Assembly (NCBI GenBank): GCA_026260175.1
Contig: JAKCWW010008554.1
Location: 1 to 25,925 of the forward strand
Reading direction: 5' to 3'
From: Reticulitermes lucifugus
Lineage: Eukaryota > Arthropoda > Insecta > Blattodea > Rhinotermitidae
DNA: 25,925 bases
Below are positions 1 to 10,626 of this stretch, piece by piece. The translations under genes and the position numbers were made by a program. How positions within the stretch are numbered: the first letter of the stretch is position 1; each line of letters starts with the position of its first letter. The notes under the pieces were generated by a model. That model was not told the origin of the DNA. It did not search any database and saw only the letters and a list, made by a program, of their open reading frames with translations.

Positions 1-111
1 AATCATTTTTCCAAAATCCAGCTCTAGACCGCGAATCTAATCCGCATCTGATTTTTTAGCCCTATAAAACTGTAAAAAAGGTGCGGATTAGATTCGAGAA
101 TATACGGTAGT
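1..111. mobile_element. MITE-like DNA transposon end, cut by the window edge
   Basis: A perfect 15-bp inverted repeat (CGAATCTAATCCGCA at 32-46, its complement at 82-96) sits inside a terminus that reads ACCGTATATTCTCGAATC on the minus strand. This matches a widespread animal repeat type beginning ACCGTATTTACTCGAATC, which I recall as a non-autonomous DNA transposon end. The rest would lie left of the window. Confidence 0.5.
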
Positions 112-845
112 ATTTATTAATATCTGCCATCATCAGTTCGATTATTTCCATGAATAAGAGAAAAAAGATGGAAACTGTGATCTTAGACTAAATTTTATCT
201 CCACTACTGAACAAATCACCACAATAACCTGTTGCTACAGGTCTCCATCACAATTACTTCCACCAACAGTTATGACTGCTAAGTTGGTCATTTTCCAGAA
301 CTCAGACCCCATTAAATACCTTTTTTATAGCACAAAATTTGTGCCACTGTGACAAGGAGAAAATTATGTTCTGTTGAGCACAGTACAATACCAGCATATG
401 CATGTCAGTGTCAGTGTTTGAAACAAATGATCACCTAACCCAAACCCCAATCCTTCCCACACTATTCCCCCTCCACCTTCAAACTACAACACAGGTATTC
501 TTCTACTTCCTTCTGTCTCAATGGCATACACATGGATGGCATGATCATAAGACTGCAACTTTCTGATTATCAATGACGCTCTTACAGCTGGTGTTTAACA
601 GCTAGAAAATACAATTTAAGTTCATAAAGGGCAATGGACAAGACCTGAAATAAAGGGATATTTTTGTGATGTAATATTGCAATGCTCATACAATTTCACT
701 GTACATACACTGCTGCAAAATTGTAACACAGCCAATAAAGGTTAAAAAATGCCACCAAATCAAAACCTTGAAAATCACAGTTGCAGACATTGGCTTGCAA
801 AATGCATACACACACACAACTTACAAAAGAACAATTTTTACATAC
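1..845. other. Intron 7 of ceramide synthase, 3' coding exon not found
   Basis: I searched the minus strand here for an acceptor followed by an acidic, Ser-rich C-terminal exon and found none. The leftmost ~110 bp is a MITE end (separate entry). There is a short CA run at 810-820. The rest is AT-rich and I see nothing further in it. Confidence 0.6.
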
Positions 846-990
846 CTGTCCTGCAACCATGGACTTATATGCTATCTTCAGTATCACATATGTCCAGAAC
901 AAATGTAGAACCAATAACAGGATAAGCAGGAAATTGAAAATGTAGTATGCAGGAAACATTGCCACAAAAGTTGGAGCCTCAATGGTTGTA
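846..990 (-). CDS. schlank: Ceramide synthase exon 7, last membrane segment (residues 288-336)
   Basis: The acceptor TGTTTAG precedes T ACA ACC, and that T completes Ser288. The exon encodes a short loop, a strongly hydrophobic helix ([20 protein letters not shown]) and [11 protein letters not shown], then donor GTATGT in phase 0. The frame stays open to 696 beyond the donor, but that extension is Cys-rich and unlike the acidic tail expected of the family, so it is read as intron. The following exon is not visible in 1-845. Confidence 0.92.
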
Positions 991-3900
991 CTAAACATGA
1001 AAACATCAAGTTAATATAGAAACACTGTTATGCATCAAGTTTCATTTTGTTTTCATTTACTAGCAACCCACAGTAAATTTTAAGTTTAAGCTAGACACAC
1101 TGCAACCGAGTCATGCTTCATACATGTTTCAATCAAGGGTCAGAAAACTTTCATTACCAAGGGCTGAACGGGCTACTCATATCTTTGTTGATGGCCACAC
1201 AGAAAATTAATGTCATGAATAGTAAACACAAGTGTATGTCACTTAAACAGTACAAATGGAATTCATCTGAAACTGGAGGCTGACAAATCACCTCCATTTA
1301 GTGCTGTACCTCCACTACCCTTGTGTGTCCTCTTGGCATGTACGGGGCAACTTTACAGTCTTCGGAGATGATATCCTGTTGTGTTATTGTAACTCAATTT
1401 TACAAATACAATTCAGTCCAACACAAATACCTTTATTATAAAAAAATTCCATTTTTACAAAATTCGCTACGTTTCAACCTATAAGGTCATCATCAGGCGA
1501 ACCTGTTACAAAACTATAATAAGGAAGGCTGAACTAATAATACTGAAATAGGCCTCTCTTTTACATATCACTGTCATACGAGTATTAATGAAAAGTACAA
1601 CAATCAAAAACATGACCTGAAGTTGTAAAAATCATAAGCATGCAACTATTCGAACAAGAGATATTTATGATTTTTACAGCTTGAGGCCACGTTATTGATT
1701 GCTGTATTTCTCATTAACATGAAAGTGATATGTAAGAGACAGGCCTCTTTCAGTATTAGTTCAGTCTTCCTCAGTATATTTTTGTAACAGCTCCACCTGA
1801 TGACAACATTATAGGTTGAAACATGTAGTAAATGTTGTAAAAAGAGAACTGTTTTTATAATAAAGGTAGTTGTGTTAAACTGAACCGTTTTTTGTAAAAC
1901 TGACAACTTTACCTTCCGCTTTACATTTTAAAATATGCACCTTAAATAGGATGTTTATCATTAGTATGTTGATACTTAAAAGCTAAATATTCATGTTGTA
2001 AATTTCTGATGCCAGTGGAACTCTTCCAATCAGCCTGTCAGGAACAGGAAATTCATTGAATGGCTATCAAATACAAATCTTTCCAACATCCTGACAGACT
2101 AATATGACCTTCAAATGGGTTACTTTTCATGCTTGCACAACAGCTAAAAAAACTGTGGCTTTTTGCGACAGATGTTAGTGATACTGTTCACAATGACAGT
2201 GAATACAGGTATATGAATGCCAGAGCATGCCATCAAAATTTACTATAACAGACTGCATTATCGTACGGAATTCCCTTTCCAGGCTATTCACATATTACAA
2301 GGTTGGTCAACAGCTGGGTTCCTAACAGAGCCAGAAGTCTCTAGATGTTATGACATATGTAAAATTAAACACATAGATGCTATATCACATTAGTCATGAT
2401 CTGATCAATCCTCTTACAGGCCGATTTTTTGCCTTGTACCTCATGGATAACTCAACGTGTGGTAATCTCCCTAAGACACTTAAACTTATTTCCTTTTAAA
2501 AATATTACACCAAACTTGTCACCTACTCCCCTGTTATTTTCTTCATGTACTATTGAGACAGCAGGGAAGTTAACAAAACATTAGTGTGCAATTCAGACTC
2601 AAAAATATTATTCATCAGTACATACAATATTTGAAGCATTAATCATGATTCATCCAGCTTCTATAAAACACAGTTCAGATATACCTGTAAATTATCCACA
2701 TAGGATAGACACCAAGTCGTGTTGTAATCCACAGCAATGTAAATATCACAAACAACACATCACATACCCTCTGGTAAGTTGCGTACTTCGCCATTTTGGC
2801 TGCCTATAACAAGAAAGTGAAAACATTTTCTTAATATTGTGAGTCAAGTCTATAGTTTTTTTTGTTTGACCTTGAACAATCTAGTCCAGTTTTGCTTGGT
2901 TATGAACAATGATGATTGTGTAACACAGTAAATTTTACTGCTACAACAGTAAATGCAAAAAACATCCAATACATTCAGTAATTATTTCTATTTTGACAAA
3001 TAAATCACAGATTCTGAAAGAAACCTATTAATCTTTTCTATTGCAAGCAAAAGAGAATGTATTGTAAAATTTACATTCTAACAGTCTTTTCAGTAAACTA
3101 ATTTACCATCGTCAGAACCCTATAGAGTTGAGTCTTTTCAATACCTCCTTGGGTCTCCATTGCAGTATGTACTGCATACAAACTGATAGGTATGCTCTTA
3201 ATAATGTAACAAACACTTCATTTTAACTCAATGAACTAGAAATTCCTCCTGTAAGCAAATAAGAATTTGTGATCATCAGTGTGAACCTAAGCATTGTATT
3301 ATTTCTTTCCTTAATTACCAAATACATTAAAATTAACAGAACACTTTAACCCATTGGAAACTATTTATACTGAAATCTGTGAACATTCCAACTAGCATGG
3401 AAATATCTTCATGCCTTTATGACAACCTTATCATTGTGCATCCTATTGTGCTGTATCTTAAGAATTATAATCTGGATTTTCTTAACACAGAACACATTAA
3501 TATTTCTGCTACATGATACTTTAAATTCTGTAGCAAAGAAAATTTTTCTCTGTATTAGTCTTGCACAACTTCGGTTATTCTGACAACCTTTTCACTGTCA
3601 GTAATGGGCATTACATGCTCCTTCGTGTGCTTCTAGATCTAAATTCATGCACTCATGGTTAAATTCTGCAAATCACTGAATATTGAAAAATACGTCGCAC
3701 ACATTTTTAAAAATAGCGAATACACAGTTACAGGGCAACACATCAGCAGATTAATACAAAGATGCAAGCATCTGAAATAGGCATTTATGAATTCAAAGAC
3801 AAACTTCAAACACGTGTTGCTTACCTCAAGGAAAATGTCAGCACAATCATGAACCAGAAGCACCAGTGTTCCAATGCGATGGAGGTTGCACACCCATGAG

Positions 3901-6900
3901 AATCCCATAAGGCATATTGTGGCTATGTGATGTACAAACATCTGCCAGAAATCCTTCCGCTTTACATCAAAGAATTGTGACACCGCCAACGACCAATAAA
4001 ATGCCAGTGAAAACATGTAATACCACCAGCAGTCTGAAGTGATGCTCTAGTTCAGATACAATAAGAAAGGTTAATTATAATGCCAAGAAAATTAGTATAA
4101 TACATAACTGTCGTTACTCTCTATATAACTACATTCATCAGTGTGTTCTGCTTTTCCACTCTGAAATTATCAACATGATGTCATAAGTAAAGATGAAAAA
4201 CTGACAAGGAAATAAGTTCTGTTAAGGACAAAAACCAGTACATAAAAAGCATTCAGCACTATTGGTAAAGTTTAATATTGACAATGTTTCAGACATTACA
4301 GTTGTTTAGATACATCCCCAACCAAGCCCATCTAGCCTGTCACCACTGCAGTCTGCGTCAAATAAATAGAATGACAAGGTTACATAACATGTTCTGTTAT
4401 ATAAATTACTCTACACTGTGTGGCACAAAGTGCTGACACATTTCATATTTCAACAACACTAAAACTAATGACACAGGCGAAGACACAAATATATCAAAAT
4501 ACTCATACAGCTTTGGAAATTCAGTACACATACATAAAGGTCCTATATATTGAAAATAATATCTGTCAGGTGACCTTCACAAGCATTACACATGTTTAAT
4601 GTGAAAGTAGGTTAGACGCTGCCTTCTGAAGCTCTTCCTGTGAAACAGCAATACTCTCTTCCCAAGTTCTCGCCTTCAGTTTCTCAACTGTCACTGGATA
4701 TGTGGCAGAAACTGCCGACACATTTTTAATCACCATCATTTTTATGGTTTTATATTTTAGCACACCTGCAAGTTCTCAAGGTCAAAAGGGATAGTTGCTA
4801 TTCCTTTATGACTGGCAGGCCAGTCTAAGATAAAACAGTGGTCAGTATAATTGTGTGTTGCTTATGTGAAGTTTTTAAGTCATACAACACAATTTCAAAT
4901 ATCCTGAATGAATAAATAATGTCTGATGAAGCCGATTTTCACCTTTCAGGACATGTGAACAGGCAAAACTTTCACTATCACTGTCAAGAAAATCCTTCTG
5001 AAATGCATGGATCTTCTCTTCATTCTGTCAAGGCAACATCTTCCACCACCATCTGACCTAACATCTTTGAGAATAAACATCACAAAACATTTAACTGTAA
5101 ATTCCCAAAGTTATCAGAACAAGCTTTGAAAATTCCTGGCTCCTAAAATTGCACTGTTTATGCATGTTAAACACACAGTTCCAGCATAAAAGTTGCCATA
5201 TCCCACGGAACTAGCATTTCTACAGATATGCTGTGGAACATTTTTCCAGGATGACTCATTTCTCGATTTGGAGACATTCTTGGCCTCCAGAATCTCTGGA
5301 CCTCACAGCCCCCTAACATGCTGAAGACTCATATTATCCAGACATGTCCAGTAATGCTTTAGGAACTCAAGACAAAAATTCAGGAAGGCAATGTGGAACT
5401 TACTTTCTCAGGTAAACAAATGTACTGCTTGTGACACGTGCACTGCTTACAAGATATAGGATAGCTGTGTACCTGTACTGAATTTCCGAAGCTTAATGAG
5501 TATTTTGATATAATTATGTCACCACCTGTGGCACTGTTTTAAGTATTATTAAAATACAGAACATGTCAGCACTTTCTGCTGCAAAGAGTATTTCTTGCCA
5601 TAGCTGGGATATACTGACTCATAACACACACAAAAATATGGACCTCCTGTCTGTTTGCAATTGGAGGCCAAACACCAACACAATGAGTTTGGTCAGTGTA
5701 CAACAACCAACTGATCAAACCATAGATTCCTTACTGGAACTGTAAAGGCTACATCAGGGTTACCAGATCAATAATTCAGATCAGGAGCCCAAAAATGTTA
5801 TAAATTCACTGAACTCTAAGTATCACATGTTCATTCCATGCACGACAGCACAGTAATTGTCATATCAGTAATGGATATAATGCTGGCACTCAAACCAGTG
5901 CATACACACTAAAGGTAGAAATTCTACTACTGGACTCGCCACTGACTTCACAGATAAGTGAAAATCTGTATTACTTTCAAAGTAACAGGCCTACTTCATG
6001 TAGCCAGCTCAGCTTAATGACGACTTTACTCATAATGTGGCCAAGTTTCACACTCGTGTAACATTTAATTTAGCAGCTACTAATTCCGCTGTGATGTCAG
6101 AGAATCATCCATGATGCTGAACTGCTGAAGTAATTAAATGTTTTATAAACAATAAGGACACCACATCTTATCAAATAACTATCTCAACCCCCATCTGAGC
6201 CACAGAGTGTGATGACCAGGGCAAGATAGCTTTCACACAGAAACTCTGCATCAATCATGACATCCCATGACAGCTGTGGTGCTTTGGTCAGTGTTAAAAG
6301 CGACTCTGTATTTACCCATATTATTCTAAGTTGCAAAACTGAAGTGTATGTGTGAAATATCAATAAAATCCCAATTAGTCCACATTTAATTAACATTACA
6401 ATATTTTTAAAAACTAAAATTATTTTTTTTACTTAAAGGCAAAAGGTAACATACCTGGTGAGGGTAATCATACCAACTATGATTAATATCCCATAACCAT
6501 GGCTTATCCCATAAGCAAAATACACCATATGAAAATGCGAATGTATAGTATAACCATCGCCAACTGGAAATGAAACATAACTCTTTTCAATTACACAATC
6601 AACATTTTCACATGCACTTAACAGCTAGAGAAATATCACATGCCAAAACTTACCATGACTCACAAAATTTTGTTAATGTTGATGGTCTATCCTGTGAACG
6701 CCTGAGACGTAACCAACGTTCCACTTGCCTCTCTGACATGTCCACTTGTTTAGCCAGTCCCACAATCTACACAAGAATTAACCCTTATGCTTGACAGAAA
6801 GAAATGATCTTTGGTTCAACAACCCATTCCATATCAATAAACTTGATAGGAGTTTATTGATATGGAAGTTTTTGCAACAGAAATTAACACGTTAGATGTA

Positions 6901-9900
6901 TCAGAAACCGAATTATGCAAATGTACTGGTTCATGCATGACATGTAGGAAGAGATCAGTAGATGAATACAGAACACAAGTAATTGTTATTATGGACAACA
7001 AAGACACTTTAAATCACGACTGCTTACTCGTAAAACAAAGGTCTGAATATACAAAACCCTTGTTAGACCCATTCTGATGTACTGAAGCAAAACATGGACA
7101 TTAACACAATCAGATGAATTATGACTGTGTACCTCTGAAAGGAAAATATTATGTAAAATATATGGTCCAATGCAAGAGAAAGGAGAATAAAGTAAATCAA
7201 GAATTGTACCAGCCTTACTGGTCACTGGATATTATCAGAATGATTCAAGTGGCAAGGCTACGATGGGCAGGGCATTTACAAAGAATGGGTAATAATGATA
7301 TACCCAGAAGCATCACAGATTTCAGACTGGAAGGAAGGGCAGTGGGGAGACCTAAACTTTGGTGAATGGAAGGTTTAGTGAAAGATTTGAGGAAGCTGGG
7401 GAACCAGGTGGTGGACAGTCACCAGAGAAAGAGAGTTGTGGGAGAAAGTTCTAGAGGTACCTGAGGCTCAGAGTGTGCTGTAACACTACTGACGATTATG
7501 ACGAGTGCTCAATTCAGCATTTGATTTTCATACTTCATTTAGTGCAAAATTTATGTTTCTTACTCTCATAATCTCCATTGTTCACTTTAAACAGACCACC
7601 AAAATCTGGTTATATCAGAACAAAGAGGTCATGGCAATGACTACTTCATATGTCGAACTGAATCTCTGCTGGTTGGTTTTGTTGATTGATAGGTTTACAG
7701 TTTAGTCACATCTTTATATGCAGTCACCTGCTCATCTAATAATCAAATCAAAGTACACATTTAAAAAAAAAAAGGTCAGCTTACAATCAACATAACATAC
7801 ACATAGTAAAGGCATTTATTCCACACCACATGGAAGTGGCCATAATGCCATGACTCAGCCTTCTGGAATTTCACAGCAGCACTTCCTCCATTAATGGTTA
7901 TACTACCATGTCATGGTCAAATCTCTACCAGAAATCAGAGAACTGTTTCCCTTTCAGATTCATGGGTATAGATAACAGAAAGTCCAGAAGAATGCAGATA
8001 TTAACTCAAAAAAAAATCACATAATAACTCTCTCAACATCAATATGGAACAGTAATATTGTTTAACCCTTTGATGGCAGAATTAAATGCCTGTAGTGCTC
8101 TGCAGAAGACTGGAATTTAAACAGGGAACAAATAAATGCAGATATAATTATATGATGTCCAGCACCAAAACTGGAGAGTTCATGTCTCACTAGCAGATTA
8201 CAGGAAAATTCATCACTAAATCCTCTGAAAATGTGGGAAAATTCAGGTACTCAAAAGTGTCAATACCAAAACAAAATTATATTCCTCATTAAATCAATTT
8301 GAAATCAGATGAAAAAAAATATTCTGAAATAAATGGCAGCAGCAATCTACATGAATTTTTAACTTAATTTCTTAATCCTCTGTTACTCTTGTTTCCAAAT
8401 ATTTCATATTCCCAGCCCTTCAAAGGATTTACTGGGTGTCTTCTGTGTCACGAATTTCTCCTGCACCCTGGTGGCAAGTATTCTCCAACTACCTCCTTAC
8501 AAGTATGTAACAGTTTGTGTATTTCTTTATGATGAGTATATTTTTGGTCAATAAATCATCAATACAGACAATCATGCTGAAACCTGGCACAAATTTCCCA
8601 AAATCTAGGCACCACCTCAAAATCCTAGGCACCACAAGGGTCACATGAAGCAAGTTCCATACTAAGGACCCACGAACATTAGGTTTCACCATACAAAATT
8701 TAGTCACCTGGCCAACCTGGCACCTAGGATTTGTGCACCCCTGTGGTACTAGTAACATTATATATCACCTCAAAAGTGACCACTCTCAAAATTGCATTAA
8801 CAATGCATTTACCAAGTTCAACAGATGGTTTAAAGCAAATACACTTATGTTAAATATGCCAAACCAAATTTCATGAATGTGTTAATTTAAATATAGGTTA
8901 CAGTAATAAAACAATCGAAAAGTAGTCACAGCTGAATTCCTTGGCCTGCAAATTGGTAATAACTTAAAATGAGAAAAATATATTGACTATACTGCATTAT
9001 CCCCAAACTTCACACTGGTTATGACAAGATACACTTCAGAATTAGTTTGCATTGTATACTTCATATGCAGTATATACATATATACATATACAGTATATAC
9101 ATATATACAGTATGTCTTGTCGAATTACATTTTGGGGAAATTCAACAGACAGTCGATGAGTATTCACCGTCCATAATAAAATTGTCAGATTAATGGCAGG
9201 TGTAAATAAAAGCCTTCTGTAGGGATTCAGGAATTTAATATACTTCCCTCAAGGATGTAGAAATCCCAAGCACCTGGTCACCCAGGTAACTAAATTAAAT
9301 ATAGTGGCACCTAATATTTTCAGCATAATTACTGCAATTTGTTTCCTTATGTACAAAAATGTGTATCAGTTTACACGCACTGAGTAGAGTGCCAGATGAC
9401 AGTGAGGTTCACAGGTCACTCCAGAATTTTAAGTCCTCAGTATGGAACTTGATTCATGTCACCCTTCTGGCACTTAGAATCTGCAGATGGCCCCTAGATC
9501 CCTTGCTAATGAATACCTAAAAGTACTTGGGTCAGCAGTGAAGATTCTCTCTTAGCTGACTCCCACTCTGTACATTTTTTTGAGCTGGGGAAAATTTTTT
9601 CAACTGGAAGCCCACAAGTAATGCACATATTATTAAGCAGTTTTCACATGCATACCTTGCTATATTTTCTGACAAGATGACTATCTATCCTGTTCTGTCA
9701 AACACTGAGAATTAGTAGATCTTATTTGCCTGGAGGGACTGATGAAAACCACAGAAAAGCAGTGTTCCTGAACAAGAAGTTAACAAAGTAGTTCATGAAT
9801 ACAAGTATGAAGCTGATGTGTTATCTGCTTGGTGATTTTGATCTCACATTTTATCACTGCTATACCTTCTAACCATGACACCAATGTAATTGAATAAAAA

Positions 9901-10626
9901 TGCCAACATTAACAAAATAACTAACCACATACAAAGGCAAAAATTCAATATCCATATCGCTTAAGTAGCATCTAGTAACTGTAATGACAACTGATGATTA
10001 TTAGAAATGCTCTCCATTTTGTCTACTAGTTTACCAGACAAAAAAAAAATACTTATTGTCAATGGTATGATGCATTCGCACAACACATCAACTGTAACCT
10101 GAAAAAAATATTGTTCTACTAATTGGAAATTTTCTAGTGCATGAAAACTAGTGTGCTTGCTAGCTTGTGTCCCATTATGTGTACATGCGGAAGTGCTAAC
10201 TTACATGTACTTCGTTTTTCACATGCAAAAATAAAGTGCTTACCTGCTTATGCTTAATTGTTCTTTTTGATAAATACGCCCTCTCCAAAACAGCATTAGG
10301 AGGTGCCTTCTTTGGTTTTGTATTCTTGATACCCAGAGAAATCCCAACCGGAGCAAACCAGTACCTACAATGCACAAATTTCATAGCGTAAAAATCGTAG
10401 GACTGAAATACCGTACAAAAAACCTAACCCAAACTATTTCCACTAACCTTTCCAATACAAATCTCAGAGCCAACAATACAACTGCAAACGGCAGAGGTAT
10501 TGCTAGATGTCTGTGAGCGGCATAAGTTATTTTATCATTCGGTTCCAAATCTGCCCAAGTAACATTTGGCGGCAACCACACATCAGGGTTCCAAAATTTA
10601 TCCATCAAAGCTCTAACGAGAGACAT
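846..10626 (-). CDS. schlank: Ceramide synthase (CerS/Lass, schlank-like), seven exons, C-terminus missing
   Basis: This gene encodes a ceramide synthase, an ER multi-pass membrane enzyme that N-acylates sphingoid bases with acyl-CoA. The joined exons are 10626-10448, 10364-10244, 6766-6654, 6563-6455, 4046-3825, 2803-2685 and 990-846, giving 336 residues. Every junction is GT-AG and phases match (2,0,2,0,0,2, then a phase-0 donor at 845). Visible landmarks are [11 protein letters not shown] with sequon N21, a first hydrophobic segment at about 43-60, the homeobox-like region ending in [19 protein letters not shown] (about 111-129), and the TLC/Lag1p domain from about 130. That domain has HHIAT (His 213-214) and HDCADIFLE (D241, D244), followed by further membrane segments to about 330. 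Family members run near 380-400 residues with an acidic, Ser-rich tail. That tail and the stop are not found and probably lie left of position 1. The start is fixed by an in-frame TGA two codons upstream. Identification rests on recognised family motifs. Confidence 0.95.
1357..1903. mobile_element. Foldback element with hammerhead-like cores in both arms
   Basis: Long imperfect inverted arms lie at about 1392-1637 and 1664-1903 around a ~26-bp loop. The left end also carries a ~35-bp unpaired tail (1357-1391). The left arm on the minus strand contains CTGATGA (1490-1496) and GAAAC (1471-1475). The right arm on the plus strand has CTGATGA (1797-1803) and GAAAC (1818-1822). The 9-mer CAACTTTAC flanks the element at 1348-1356 and 1904-1912 and may be a target-site duplication. 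No coding capacity. It sits in intron 6 of the ceramide synthase. A Penelope-like origin is inference. Confidence 0.7.
1913..2684. other. Intron 6 remainder, nothing recognised
   Basis: AT-rich intronic sequence between the foldback element and exon 6. I see no repeat, RNA or exon signal in it. The part of the same intron left of the element (991-1347) is likewise featureless. Confidence 0.5.
2685..2803 (-). CDS. schlank: Ceramide synthase exon 6 (residues 249-287)
   Basis: The acceptor TTATAG precedes GCA GCC AAA ATG. The exon encodes [20 protein letters not shown] and a further membrane segment ending [13 protein letters not shown], matching the family segment that follows the Lag1p motif. 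It ends TAC AG before donor GTATAT in phase 2. It was identified by homology reading and in-phase splicing. Confidence 0.93.
2804..3824. other. Intron 5 of ceramide synthase, nothing recognised
   Basis: About 1 kb of AT-rich intron between exon 6 and exon 5. No transposon motif or conserved RNA was recognised. Confidence 0.5.
3825..4046 (-). CDS. schlank: Ceramide synthase exon 5, Lag1p motif (residues 175-248)
   Basis: The acceptor AACTAG precedes AGC ATC ACT. The 74-codon exon encodes [20 protein letters not shown], then [20 protein letters not shown], then [16 protein letters not shown]. The paired His (213-214) and D241/D244 are the residues that define the Lag1p motif and are required for acyltransferase activity in characterised ceramide synthases. 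All are present, so the enzyme should be catalytically competent. The donor is GTAAGC in phase 0. Confidence 0.95.
4047..6454. other. Intron 4 of ceramide synthase
   Basis: A 2.4-kb intron between exons 5 and 4. Apart from a transposase scrap at 5215-5425 (separate entry) I recognise nothing. Open frames at 5563-5745 and 6184-6396 have no family resemblance. Confidence 0.5.
5215..5425 (+). pseudogene. Decayed IS630/Tc1-mariner-type transposase C-terminal scrap
   Basis: In broken frames the plus strand reads [12 protein letters not shown] followed by a stop, and further on [12 protein letters not shown]. These resemble the WPPRSPDLTP-D and later helical segments of DDE transposases of the IS630/Tc1/mariner group. 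The final catalytic Asp position is lost and several stops intervene. The match is short, so this is a tentative call. Confidence 0.4.
6455..6563 (-). CDS. schlank: Ceramide synthase exon 4, start of TLC domain (residues 138-174)
   Basis: The acceptor TTTCCAG lies only 90 bp downstream of the exon 3 donor. The first T completes Cys138, giving [18 protein letters not shown], the second membrane segment. The conserved [17 protein letters not shown] loop follows. The donor is GTATGT in phase 0. Too short to form a marked open frame, but the fit to the family is clear. Confidence 0.92.
6654..6766 (-). CDS. schlank: Ceramide synthase exon 3, homeobox-like region (residues 101-137)
   Basis: The acceptor TGTGTAG precedes ATT GTG GGA. 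The exon encodes the end of the homeobox-like domain, with [15 protein letters not shown] and [17 protein letters not shown]. The second part is the conserved lead into the TLC domain. It ends TCA TG before donor GTAAGT (phase 2). No long open frame marks it on this strand, so it was found by reading the reverse complement. It is separated from exon 2 by a 3.5-kb intron full of repeats. Confidence 0.92.
6945..7505 (+). pseudogene. Decayed non-LTR retrotransposon (LINE), reverse transcriptase 3' end
   Basis: The fragment encodes the C-terminal part of a LINE ORF2, downstream of the reverse transcriptase core. In one frame, with three TGA stops, it reads [41 protein letters not shown] and [16 protein letters not shown]. 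After a frame change it continues with the zinc-knuckle-adjacent module [19 protein letters not shown] and [10 protein letters not shown], then [10 protein letters not shown]. The copy lacks everything N-terminal of this and is dead. It lies antisense inside intron 2. The order of motifs matches jockey/RTE-like elements abundant in arthropods. Confidence 0.8.
8601..8669 (-). repeat. Dispersed repeat, inverted partner of 9433-9499
   Basis: On the minus strand this reads GTCCTTAGTATGGAACTTGC and onward, matching the plus strand at 9433-9499 with scattered substitutions. The open frame on this strand (8489-8758) contains it but shows no recognised protein family. The repeat family is not named here. 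Confidence 0.55.
8770..9345 (+). pseudogene. Decayed LINE, reverse transcriptase C-terminal region
   Basis: The plus strand carries, with stops and frame breaks, [17 protein letters not shown], then [16 protein letters not shown], then [11 protein letters not shown], then [11 protein letters not shown] and [17 protein letters not shown]. This is the order seen after the YxDD box in CR1/jockey-like non-LTR retrotransposon reverse transcriptases (thumb region and beyond). The catalytic YADD segment is not seen upstream. It differs from the family at 6945-7505. It lies antisense inside intron 2 of the ceramide synthase. Confidence 0.75.
9066..9112. repeat. TA-rich simple repeat (CAGTATATACATATATA type)
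   Basis: Three near copies of a CAGTATATACATATATACA-like unit interrupt the LINE fragment. The tract is partly self-complementary and probably arose by slippage. Confidence 0.7.
9433..9499 (+). repeat. Dispersed repeat, inverted partner of 8601-8669
   Basis: Starts GTCCTCAGTATGGAACTTGA and matches the reverse complement of 8601-8669 across about 67 bp. The two copies bracket the LINE fragment at 8770-9345. Confidence 0.55.
10244..10364 (-). CDS. schlank: Ceramide synthase exon 2 (residues 60-100)
   Basis: The acceptor TTGTAG precedes GTACTGG. The first G completes Arg60, giving [15 protein letters not shown]. The exon carries the end of the first membrane helix and the basic, Pro-rich linker leading to the homeobox-like region ([10 protein letters not shown]). 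It ends at donor GTAAGC in phase 0. Intron 1 is only 83 bp, much shorter than the other introns. Confidence 0.92.
10448..10626 (-). CDS. schlank: Ceramide synthase exon 1 (start codon, residues 1-59)
   Basis: The ATG is at 10626-10624. It is preceded by GAA and an in-frame TGA, so no longer N-terminus is possible in this exon, and the -3 base is a purine. The exon encodes the lumenal N-terminus with the conserved [17 protein letters not shown] segment and the start of the first membrane helix. It ends GAA AG before donor GTTAGT, so the intron is phase 2. The open frame continues past the donor to about 10381, but that part is intron. Confidence 0.93.

Larger units (their letters stand above)
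6767..10243. other. Intron 2 of ceramide synthase, repeat-laden
   Basis: This 3.5-kb intron holds two decayed LINE fragments and an inverted dispersed repeat pair, listed separately. Both LINE fragments are antisense to the gene. The stretches 7510-8590 and 9530-10240 show nothing I recognise beyond AT-rich sequence. Confidence 0.55.

Noticed and set aside
696..845. Read-through extension of ceramide synthase exon 7 as a C-terminus
   Set aside because: A clean GTATGT donor ends exon 7, and the extension is Cys-rich and hydrophobic, unlike the acidic Ser-rich tail of the family.
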